Source: Drosophila pseudoobscura (taxonomy: Eukaryota > Arthropoda > Insecta > Diptera > Drosophilidae). Taken from it: a stretch of DNA of 64,000 nt. Position numbers and translations under genes: made by a program. Within the stretch, counting starts at the first letter, position 1. Every line of letters begins with the position of its first letter. The DNA is taken from NCBI RefSeq assembly GCF_009870125.1, contig NC_046681.1:27488001-27552000 (forward strand). The letters are read 5' to 3'. Below the pieces are notes generated by a model. That model was not told where the DNA came from. It searched no databases and saw only the letters and a program-made list of their open reading frames with translations. Shown here in pieces: positions 1 to 9,039 of the stretch.

Positions 1-853
1 CGTCGCAGGTCCCGATCGTGCTACAAGTAGCCGAGAAAACTAGGTATGTATGTAGTTATGTAGTGTAGTTGTGTAGTGCAGTTGTGGTTTTTGCGGGGGG
101 CCATGACACGCACGTATATATGTAGTATTCCCCCCCATTAGGGGCATGCATGCATCAGCGTTTGCAGCAATTCGTTTTTCTCGAGGCTGGCAACGCCCCA
201 GACGTGTAACAGCTGATGGGGGCACGACGTCAGCACGCGAGGGAGCAATGCAATTTGGTAGATTTGACCAATAGATTCTATGGGTTTGCTTGTGTGAGTG
301 CTGGAGCAGTCGTCCAGCTGGTACCCAGCGAACGGCTAGACGTGCGGGTGCGATTGGGAGGTACGACCAATCCAATGTGTGCGATTCCGATCTCTGCGCT
401 TCGTTCATTATAAAACCATTAATGAGATCGATGCTCATCAATTAGTGGAGGTACTTAGCTGTAAAAACTCTGTCTGTAAAGCCTGTGTGCAGCTATTAGT
501 TTGTTCTGGGACCTGGGCGCTCGCTGTCTACTATTCTCTATTCCCGTGTCACTTACAGCATGGTTGGGGGGCTCCGCATCATGGTGGTATGGCATCATCT
601 CCGAACGAGGGCGCGTGGAATTGGTTCAATTGATTCATTGCAGCAGTTCCCAATCTTTTTATTTCCAAATTTACAATAATTTTTGAATTTCTGATGACGC
701 GCGGCTTTTTCAGTGTGACCGCGGATTTAACGATAAAAACTATATACGGCCAGACACTCAGAAATATACGGAAAATACGTCACAGTTTAAAATATACCGT
801 AAATATACGGTGAAAAGGTATGTGATAAAAAATTTTGATTTGATTGATAAAAA
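1..853. other. Upstream flank, no gene recognised
   Basis: I see no convincing coding region here. The open frames in this stretch are short, overlap one another on both strands, and do not resemble any family I know. The last ~140 bases before the NSUN4-like start carry a perfect Ohler motif 1 box (711-721) followed by several ATATACGG/ATATACCG repeats (748-812), which probably form its promoter. Confidence 0.6.
711..721 (-). promoter_or_regulatory. Ohler motif 1 / M1BP-type core promoter element
   Basis: The reverse strand reads CGGTCACACTG, matching the Drosophila motif 1 consensus YGGTCACACTR. It lies 133 bases upstream of the NSUN4-like start codon. Motif 1 marks promoters of ubiquitously expressed fly genes; its use here is inferred from position. 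Confidence 0.6.
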
Positions 854-2368
854 ATGTTGATCCTACGCAACATTTGCTGGCTGCAGCGACGCTGGAAAAG
901 TGGAGGGAAGAAGCGATGGAATGTCCTGCAGAACAAGAAAAACAACTGCGACCGGGCCTTAGAAAGCTTCGATGACTTCTACGGCTCTGTGTACGGCGGA
1001 CGGTGGAAGAACATGCGAGCCGCGTTGCTCACGAGGCACAAGTACATTGCTATGGTGAACAATTTCGGGGACACGGAACAGACCTGCAGCATGCTGGAAA
1101 CGGATGGGGCCATCAACATGAAGTCCCTCATCAATTTGGCTCAGGAACGTCTTCAGGGGACAGACCCGGCGCTGAAGGGCCAGGGCCAGAATCGTTACGA
1201 AATAGACGACAAACTTGATGCTTTGCTGAGAAAGCAACAGGAACGCGAGGTGGCGTCGATTTATCCCAGCGCTGGAGAGGGTGGCGCGGCTGTTCAGATG
1301 CCACAACAACTGAAGTACGACAATGTCGAGGAAAAGGAGGAGTCACAAACAGAGTCGCCGGACTTTAAGCAGAGCCTGACAAAAGCGCTGGAGGAAGATG
1401 TTAAACTGGATGAGCACCGCCTAGTCGATCCTCAGTTCGGCACCGGCGGCCTGTACGAGTATATGCCTGCGCACAGCATCAAGGGAATGGAGGACTGGGT
1501 GGCAGAGTCGGAGCACTACAAATACTATCAGACCAGTGCGGACTTTCCCCTCAGGATAGAGCCGGAAACTTCGTTTCACTTTCCCGAACACTTGGCCCTT
1601 TACACCTACGAGATGGGAAACTGCTCGGACTTCAAGGCCCCGAAGAAATGCCTCACGGGCGTCTCCTCTCATTTCCTGATGGATGGCGCCTCCACCCTGC
1701 CCCCACTCTTCCTGCAGGTGCAGCCCGGCGAAAAGGTGTTAGATGCCTGTGCCTCGCCGGGTGGCAAGTCCCTGTTGCTGCTGCAGACACTGCATCTGGA
1801 CCAACTGGTGTGCAACGATATCCAGGAGTCGCGACTGAACAGACTGCGCCGACTCATGCAGGAGTTCCTGTTTGACTACAAGCAGCGGTCGGCAGCAAGG
1901 CATCTGATCTTCAGCCAGAGTGATGCACGCAATCTAGACGAGTACGAGCAGTACGACAAAATACTGGTGGATGTGCCCTGCACCACCGATCGACATGTGG
2001 TCATGGAGCAGGACAACAACATCTTCAAGCCGTCGCGTATTAAGGAGCGACTGCGCATACCCGAGCTCCAGGCGGGCATTTTGACAAACTGTTTGCGCCT
2101 GCTTCGACCCGGCGGCAGCCTCGTCTACTCCACCTGCTCGCTATCTCCCATTCAAAACGATGGCGTGGTCCACATGGCCCTGCAGAAGGTCTTCGTCGAA
2201 CATGGCATCACTGCCACCATCAAAGATCTGAGCCGACACACGGAGCTCTTTTCGGATATTTTCAAGTTTGAGCATCCCAAGGGTCTCAAATATGGACAAA
2301 TGGTGATACCCTATCTGCCAGCAAACTTTGGCCCAATGTATTTTAGTAAAATTACAAGAAATGTATGA
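854..2368 (+). CDS. Nsun4: NSUN4-type mitochondrial rRNA m5C methyltransferase
   Basis: Single-exon gene of 504 aa. It belongs to the NOL1/NOP2/Sun family and most resembles NSUN4, which methylates the small mitochondrial ribosomal RNA and works with mTERF4 in mitoribosome assembly. Visible motifs: SAM-binding DACASPGGKS near residue 297, motif IV DVPCTTDRH near 372, and motif VI YSTCSLSPIQND near 424 with the catalytic cysteine. The PCTTDRH variant followed by an NNIFKPSR segment is NSUN4-like and unlike NSUN1/2/5. The first ~25 residues are rich in Arg, Lys and Trp without acidic residues, fitting a mitochondrial presequence. The N-terminal half (residues ~90-190) is longer and more charged than in vertebrate NSUN4 (~384 aa). 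The start is the first ATG after the promoter motifs. No intron is needed. Confidence 0.93.
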   Translation: MLILRNICWLQRRWKSGGKKRWNVLQNKKNNCDRALESFDDFYGSVYGGRWKNMRAALLTRHKYIAMVNNFGDTEQTCSMLETDGAINMKSLINLAQERLQGTDPALKGQGQNRYEIDDKLDALLRKQQEREVASIYPSAGEGGAAVQMPQQLKYDNVEEKEESQTESPDFKQSLTKALEEDVKLDEHRLVDPQFGTGGLYEYMPAHSIKGMEDWVAESEHYKYYQTSADFPLRIEPETSFHFPEHLALYTYEMGNCSDFKAPKKCLTGVSSHFLMDGASTLPPLFLQVQPGEKVLDACASPGGKSLLLLQTLHLDQLVCNDIQESRLNRLRRLMQEFLFDYKQRSAARHLIFSQSDARNLDEYEQYDKILVDVPCTTDRHVVMEQDNNIFKPSRIKERLRIPELQAGILTNCLRLLRPGGSLVYSTCSLSPIQNDGVVHMALQKVFVEHGITATIKDLSRHTELFSDIFKFEHPKGLKYGQMVIPYLPANFGPMYFSKITRNV

Positions 2369-2511
2369 AAATGTATTTTCCTGAATAGAAACTGAGGCGT
2401 AAATGGAACGAGTTTTCATCTTTGAATGCGATGGGATTTGAGTTATAAAATATGAAGGAGCATCGAATTCCTTTGCAACCCAATCCTAATGTATATTTAC
2501 CGTGGTGGCAG

Positions 2512-3634
2512 CTACATTTGTTTATCCTTTTTTTTCTTTTTGCCCTTTACAGGCAGTGGCCCCGGAGTTTTGAAAATTGTGCTTTAAAGATAAAAATATG
2601 ACTTGTACCATAAATCAGGAAAAAAAAGCCAGTCATACTCACTGGCATGTGGTGCAAATGGGGCTATATTTGCAGAACACAGATAGGCAAACGGAACAGA
2701 CGTAGCCAATGTCGATGAGCTCTCGATGGCAGAAGCAGGAGGCGCGATAGTCAACCTTTGGCGGTGGCGGTAATACCAATTTGTGACGCATCTGCGGTGC
2801 CGGCAGAAACACCCACAGTAGATACTGAAGCAGGCCATCCAATTGGGTGACCTTTAGGAACTGGCCCGTGGTGATATCACAGCCTTGCTGCAGCAGGCTT
2901 AGGGTTTTATCCAAAGCGCAGGTGTCAATTGTAATGCCAAGCTTTTGTGCGGTAAAGAAGACATTCATAAACGTCATGTATTGGGAGGAGCACTCATTGC
3001 TGCCCGTCAGCACCAGGATGCGAGAGTGCATCTTTACGCCGGCGGCCACATTCCGTTGCAACTGAAATTAAACCAAATTCGGATTGGATTAGTTGTCTTT
3101 AAAGCTCAGATCTACTCACTCTTGATATGTAGCAAAGGGCCATGGCCATACTGCCAGCCAGCAGGCTCTCACAGGGTGAACCAAGGCGAGGCGCATTCAT
3201 CAGAATGCTGCCCAGCTGCTGCTTCACCGTCTTCTCCACCAAGCTAAAGGCCTCGTACTGGCCGTCGATCTGGCGAAGTTCCACCTGACGCCTTGGCTGT
3301 GGGTAGAGGAAATTTCTGCCAGAGAAAAACTTGGTCAATAGCAAGTTTGGACTAAACTAAACTCCGCTTACGTTGCGTGATGGGCGCAGGATATGACCGC
3401 CAATTTGTTCTGAGCCTTTTGCATGAGATGCGCATTGCCAAAAGCGATCACCGCCTCCAGTATCTGTGTAAGGTTCTGCGGGTTCTGGCGGACAATGTGC
3501 TGAGATGGGTTCGTGTCCAGCACGATGACCAACAGGTCAATACCGGACTCGGCTGTAAGAGATCCATAAAATACGAGATATTTAATTTATTTCAAGAACG
3601 TACTCTCGGTGCTTGCAGCTTGCTCCGGCTCCAT
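2512..3634 (-). CDS. Tfb4: TFIIH core subunit Tfb4 (GTF2H3/p34)
   Basis: Five exons on the minus strand: 3604-3634, 3372-3552, 3120-3315, 2643-3061 and 2512-2581. They give 298 aa with consistent phases and GT-AG ends. p34 is a core TFIIH subunit that binds p44 and acts in transcription initiation and nucleotide-excision repair. The N-terminal von Willebrand A-like fold starts with the [15 protein letters not shown] segment. The C-terminal zinc-binding module, near residues 240-275, has [17 protein letters not shown] and CTTC. The basic lysine-rich tail comes from the short last exon. Length is close to human p34 (308 aa). The 31 bp first coding exon is inferred from the ATG at 3634 and a GTACGT donor. 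It shares a divergent promoter with Vps29; its 3' end faces the NSUN4-like gene about 145 bp away. Confidence 0.92.
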
Positions 3635-3764
3635 CGATAGTTGTGACGCGATTGGTACTATCGCGATTCGCACTTCAAGAGCAATTTAGTCGACCTGGTC
3701 ACACTGCTGTTTCACCAAATCTCTGGGCGTTTCACCACAATTTTAGGGAAAAACAAAGGATACG
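3632..3764. promoter_or_regulatory. Bidirectional promoter of Tfb4 and Vps29
   Basis: The two start codons diverge and are only 130 bases apart. The gap holds a perfect motif 1 box TGGTCACACTG at 3696-3706, and an ATCGATAG DRE-like sequence overlaps the Tfb4 start codon at 3633-3640. There is no TATA box. Both elements typify fly housekeeping promoters. Co-regulation of the pair is inferred. Confidence 0.6.
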
Positions 3765-4313
3765 ATGCTCGTTCTGGTACTCGGGGATCTGCACATCCCG
3801 CATCGCTGCAGCAGCCTGCCGTACAAGTTCAAGAAACTCCTGGTACCGGGACGGATCCACCACATACTGGCCACCGGCAACATCTGCACAAAAGAGTCCT
3901 ACGACTATCTGAAGTCGCTGGCCAACGATGTGCATATAGTACGCGGTGACTTTGACGAGAATCTCAGCTATCCGGAGCAGAAGGTGGTGACGGTGGGCCA
4001 ATTCCGTATCGGCCTCTGCCATGGCCATCAGGTGGTGCCGCGGGGAGATCCAGAGGCCCTGGCGCTGATTCAACGTCAGCTGGATGTGGACATACTGATA
4101 ACGGGGCACACGTACAAGTTCGAGGCGTACGAGCACGGCAATAAGTTCTACATCAATCCAGGCTCGGCAACGGGAGCCTTCAATCCGCTGGACACTAATG
4201 TAGTGCCCTCATTCGTGCTGATGGACATCCAGAGCACGACGGTGGTGACCTACGTCTATCAGCTGATTGGCGACGAGGTCAAAGTGGAGCGAATCGAGTA
4301 CAAGAAGATATAG
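3765..4313 (+). CDS. Vps29: Vps29, retromer subunit
   Basis: Single coding exon, 182 aa, the usual length of metazoan VPS29. VPS29 is a metallophosphoesterase-fold scaffold in the retromer cargo-selective complex (with Vps35 and Vps26) that recycles receptors from endosomes. The fold's signatures are visible: GDLHIPH at residue 7, ATGNIC near 37, VRGDFDE near 60, LCHGHQ near 86, ITGHTYKFE near 112, and the family-typical [13 protein letters not shown]. The phosphoesterase GHTH motif reads GHTY here, so one metal-ligand position is replaced by tyrosine. VPS29 is generally regarded as catalytically weak or inactive, so this is consistent with a scaffold role. The C-terminus ([17 protein letters not shown]) is almost invariant in animals. 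Putative AATAAA poly(A) signals follow near 4353 and 4382. Confidence 0.97.
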   Translation: MLVLVLGDLHIPHRCSSLPYKFKKLLVPGRIHHILATGNICTKESYDYLKSLANDVHIVRGDFDENLSYPEQKVVTVGQFRIGLCHGHQVVPRGDPEALALIQRQLDVDILITGHTYKFEAYEHGNKFYINPGSATGAFNPLDTNVVPSFVLMDIQSTTVVTYVYQLIGDEVKVERIEYKKI

Positions 4314-4805
4314 TGTCCAAGTATTACCAGCCATTCCTCCAGATCCAGGCTTTAATAAAACAATTGTAATTGTATATGTAGAAATAAAACGCTTTCTTTT
4401 CTCCTTTTTTATTTGATAAAAAATGTTTAAATTGTATTTAAATAGAATATAAAAAGAGTTTTTCTGACGATCAAATGAAGAGTCTGCTTAAAAGGTTCGA
4501 ATCTCGTGCTTAGTTTCGTTACACACTCATACTCTCGATATATAAATACATTGGGTTCGGTTCGGTTCATCGCTTTTCCATTGACATAAACATATATAAA
4601 TACTTTACTTTCATTAGGCCATTTCAAGTACCATGATAGCAATGTTTGGCACCGATTTCTGTACGAAAGGGTTTGATCTTAAAATTTCTGAATTACGAAA
4701 ACTTTTGCGCTTAATATTAAATACACATATGATTGCCATGTGGTCTGGCCAATGCTGTTGATAATAGCTGGAAAAGCAACTGATGGACCCTAGCAGATTA
4801 CCACA

Positions 4806-7800
4806 TTAGCCGAGGCTGTCCACGCACACAGTCTTGAGGGTCTTGCCAGCAATGGTGGTCTTATACTGCTCCGGTACAGCCAACTCGGTCTGAAAAATGC
4901 ACAAAATAATATAATTTACTTCTATTTTCAAGTGATTCGGATTCTTTTTAGACTTACATAGTCGCCGCTATCATCGGGCAAGAGAATGTTCATCTCGGAA
5001 GACTTGGAGCTCACAATCTCCACGCCCAACGAATCCTTGGACAGATACATTTGGCAGCCGTCGCTCTTGTCGATGGAAATCGTCGGCACAAACCCGAGCA
5101 CCTGCATCTGGACGCTCTGGCAGTTGACAAACTCCACGGATGCCACCACCGAGTCGAACAGCAGCGAGCACTTCTTGCACGAATCAAGCACGATGTTGTT
5201 CACCTTGCCCTTGACCGTCAGCGTGGAGCCCTCGCAGCGGAACACGTACACAACGTTGTTCATCTCGGCGTTGTCCACCAGCAGGCCGCTGTTGCTCTTC
5301 TGGTACTCGATCAGCCACTTCTTGCCATCGCGTGTGAAGACAGGGGCCTTGGTGGCAGCGGGAGCTGAGGGAGCAGCCGACGAGCCAGACTGGGCTGGCG
5401 TCTTGAACGGTGCCGGTCCAGTGCGCAGTGAGGGATTCTTGTGGGTCTGCATATCCCCAGTGACCTTCTTCAGGTCTGTTCAGTGGCGAGCCGAAAGAAA
5501 AAGATTGATTAACAATCCTAAAAGACTGGACAACTCGTACTCACTCTTGGTGATGTCAGCGCCCTGATTGATTTGAGCGAACAGTGCATTGCGTTCATCG
5601 CCGCCGCTGTCGAGCTTCAGAGCACTCAAGTCCAATGGAGGCGGTGGTGGCGGCAGACCGCCGGGTGGTGGCGGTGGGGGGGCTCCGCCGGACGGGGCGG
5701 CTCCCTTGCCGGACCACACTAGACCCGTGGTGTGGTACTGCTTGATGTAGGCCTGCAGTTCGGTGAGCGTCTGTACCCAGGAGCGGGCCCACTCCACATG
5801 CGTGCTGTCCTTCTCCTTCCACTCCTTCAGTACACGATTCGTGTAGAATTGGCCGGCGTCGTTCATCTCCTTCACATACGGCCCGGGAGTCTTCTCGACG
5901 CACACCCAGCCGAGAGCGGGAATGCTCTCGCTAATGGCGGACAGATGATTGAAAAACGGGGACGTACGATGTTTCTCCCGATAGTCCTGAATGGCGCTGA
6001 TCTGCGTCGACGTTGGCTTCAACAGTTCCGCTTGCTTTGGCTGCGCCGGCTGGGCAATCTGCGTGGCCAGAGTCACATACTGCTGTTGGAGGCTGTTACA
6101 CAGACAACGAATTGAGCATAAATCGAGATGACTCATTTTGTTGACTCACCCAAAGGCGCTCCTCACGAGATCGGCATGCTGGGCCACATCGCCTCCAATT
6201 TTAGCGGACAAAGTCAGGTATTTGCTCAGCGGGCCCGCAACGATGTCCTCGAATCCGGCGACACTCATGCTGCTGTTTGGCGGTGGAGGTGCTTCGGCTT
6301 GAAAGTCTTCTGGGGGAGCTTCTTCAGCTTCTGGTAGTGGGGGTGGTGGCGGGGGCAATTCAATCGATTCCGGCTGGGGCTGGGGCTGCGGCTGCGGCTG
6401 TGGCGCGATCAATGTACGCTCCAAGCGATCAACTAGAGTCTCCAAGCGTTCGCAAATGCTCTCCAAATGTCCGACAGCAGCCGATGGCTTAGCGTCTGGC
6501 TCGTTTTCTGATTAGAAGGGAAGAATTCTTTTGTAATGACAAACTATACCATTTCTTTCTCTTTAATCAAAAGTAGTGCCTTAAGAACATTGAACTCTAT
6601 ACGTATAATATTCACACAGAGAAAAGAAAGTGATGGAGTCCGTTCCCCCAATAAATCGTGCACACACAACAAATCGCTATCGAAAACATTACGGTACAAA
6701 TCAAAAGTCATCGAGAAACGTCTCTGAGAATGAGTGATCGCTGGAATGATGAAGATGATGATGCAGGACTACAACAGAAAAAGTCCATGAGCTGTGCACT
6801 TAATAAACATCAATTAGGAAATGTAATAAATCAAAGTGTCGGCCAACAAGTTCAAAGTGAGAAGGAACAAGAAAGAAAGACCAACTTCGGATACCGAAGC
6901 TTTCGGATACCCTTGCAGAAAAAAAACGTCGGATTTCGGTTGGATTTGGGAGAGCTGTTGAAGGATAATACCCTAATTTTTTGCTCCAATATTGGCGGAG
7001 TACAGACAGACATTATGGACCCTGAAACCATTTTATATCTTTTCTGAGTAATATAATATAATATCCCCTGCAAGGGTATAAAAATCAAAGATCGACAATG
7101 TCACATGCAAACACTAGGCAAACAGCAAACAGACAAAACAGAACGAAAGAACAAGAGAGAAAGAGAACAAGAGTTATAAAACCGATATTCAAAGTTACTT
7201 GACCGGGATTTAAGTTTAATTCTAGGATATATGCTGATATAAGCGGTTTATCATCGAAAATGAAGGAAAACCTTTAACCGATTTCGCACAAATCGCAAAT
7301 CGCATGTGATCCGTAAATTAATCCAACCGAGTCAAGTAATTTCGGTTACAGCTGAGCCAAAGAACAGAACGAAGCTATCATCATACCCCGCACGGCCACG
7401 CTGTGCTCGACGGCCGCGTGGGCGGCCCGCAGGAGCTCCGTGTACAGGCGTTGGCGCTTCAGCTCCAGCTCATCGCGTCCCACTGGAGTGACCGGCGGCT
7501 CGATGCAGCCCCTAGATGCATGGAAGGAGGAGATCAGAGGACAACAGAGTGTATAGTGAAACAGTCGAAACGGAATCGCAGAGAACGCGTATGGGCTAAC
7601 TAAACAAGGATTGAACAACAAGCATACATCTCATTGAGGCGCTCGTCTTCGAACCAGACGGGCAGGCCGTGGGCAAAGGCGAGCGTTTCCGACACCAGAT
7701 CCCCCTCGATATACGGCGCACACATGCTCTCACGCTTGGGCGGCGGCAACGAGTCGGAGAACACCTCATCGTCGTCGGCCAGCGAGCCGTTGTTGTTATT

Positions 7801-9039
7801 GTGATTGGCCAACATGAGCGGTGGCAGCGGCTCCGGCTCAATGATCTCCGCCCGGTTGCTTATGTTCACCTTCTTCTTGATGGATTGGTGTGTGGAATTG
7901 TGGCGCGACAGGCAGCTCTTTGTGGGCGGTGGCTGAGGTGGCGGCGTCGTCGGTGTGACCGTCGCCACAACCACATCATCCTCATCCTCCGCACCGGCGC
8001 TGGTCATTGATGCGGGTGGGGCCGTAGATGTCGACGAGTGCGTTGAGCGGACCGAAAGTTGCAGAATGGGCGATGGTGGAGATGGACTAGCTGCTTCTTT
8101 TTCTGTGGATGCTGGTGCAGCTATATCGTCTACAATGACTGTGAAAACGTTGCTCAAGATTACTCCACAAGAAGATTAAGTTGTGCAAGCGAATATCAAG
8201 GAATTAAGCCGATATACAAACATATTACATCGTTTCATAAATGGATATTTCCTGGCTGTAATGCGATGCGATAACTGCAAACATTTATCGCCTTTAAATT
8301 GTAATTATAATCTATTTTTATAGTTTATATCGGGTCTGGTGATACATCCACATAGTGTACGTACATACATATACTTTGATTGATGTTCATGTCTGAAAAG
8401 TCATTATCAGGTAATGAATCGGCACTATTCCTCGATATTCTTTATATGCACATAGAAACAAGAGAAAGTACAACTAAAAACAGCATAAAGTGGTTCAAAA
8501 TCAAAAGGAAAATAAATGAACGAGAACGAAGCTCTGGGCTGGGCTGGGCTGGTCAGCCGCAGTGATTTAGAGCCCATGTCCAGGCCGCGGAGGTCTCTGA
8601 ACCCTGTGCAGTACACAAAAGCCGTGCGTGTGATTACTTTGTAGTGCTTCAAAGAGCACACAGAGGCAGAGCAGCGGTTTTTCTCGAGAGACAGAGAGAG
8701 GTAGAGTAGATAGAGTTGTGTATACTTAGGGAATAAGTTAATACCAGTATCGGATTTGGCAATTTCATCGTTCGGCTGAGGGTCTGTTTGATGGGCGACA
8801 GTATCGTTCGCCTCCTTGGCCAACTCAGAGACTGGCTCTAGCTTTGGCTCCGCCTCGGTTTCACTTTCAAGCTTGGCTGCAGTGCCATTCAGCTGGGGTG
8901 GCTCCTCCTTTTCGTTCGTTGTGTTAGGTGACACCGGCAATTCCACTTCGGCCACTTCCACCTCCTCATTCTCTTCTTCGGCCTTACTGCCCTTGTCCTT
9001 TTTGCTTACTTTGCTGTTGGCACGACAGCATGAGAACAT
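4806..9039 (-). CDS. capt: Capulet / cyclase-associated protein (CAP), long isoform
   Basis: Seven coding exons: 8745-9039, 7628-8138, 7387-7511, 6150-6507, 5545-6092, 4958-5475 and 4806-4889; 812 aa, phases consistent. CAP recycles cofilin-bound actin monomers. The conserved core (last four exons, ~475 aa) contains the N-terminal oligomerisation coiled coil (ESICERLETLVDRLER) and the helical-folded domain (YREKHRTSPFFNHLSAISES...WV). It also has a proline-rich segment with poly-Pro runs, a WH2-like region, and the C-terminal beta-helix CARP domain ending in KTVCVDSLG. The first three exons add ~310 aa: an acidic segment after an MFSCC start, a low-complexity Ser/Pro region, and a well-kept RLNEMGCIEPPV...AAHAAVEHSVAV block. 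The core exon begins in phase 1, so a shorter isoform needs another 5' exon that I could not place; the core exon's own first candidate is TTG, not ATG. Confidence 0.9.
6907..7079. mobile_element. Candidate short inverted-repeat element (MITE-like) in capt intron
   Basis: A 12-base terminal inverted repeat, ATACCCTTGCAG at 6907-6918 and CTGCAAGGGTAT at 7068-7079, bounds 173 bases of AT-rich sequence with no supported coding content. The ends resemble the TATACCCTTGCAG-type termini that recur in Drosophila repeats. Target-site duplication is not obvious, so it could also be an older fold-back repeat. Lies between capt exons 3 and 4. Confidence 0.4.

Noticed and set aside
40-441. 133-codon minus-strand open frame at the left edge
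   Set aside because: Low-information composition, no homology, overlaps an equally long opposite-strand frame; probably chance.
6146-6466. Start of a short CAP isoform at 6466
   Set aside because: The codon there is TTG, and the exon begins in phase with the upstream coding exon; a true short-isoform start must lie in another exon that I could not identify.
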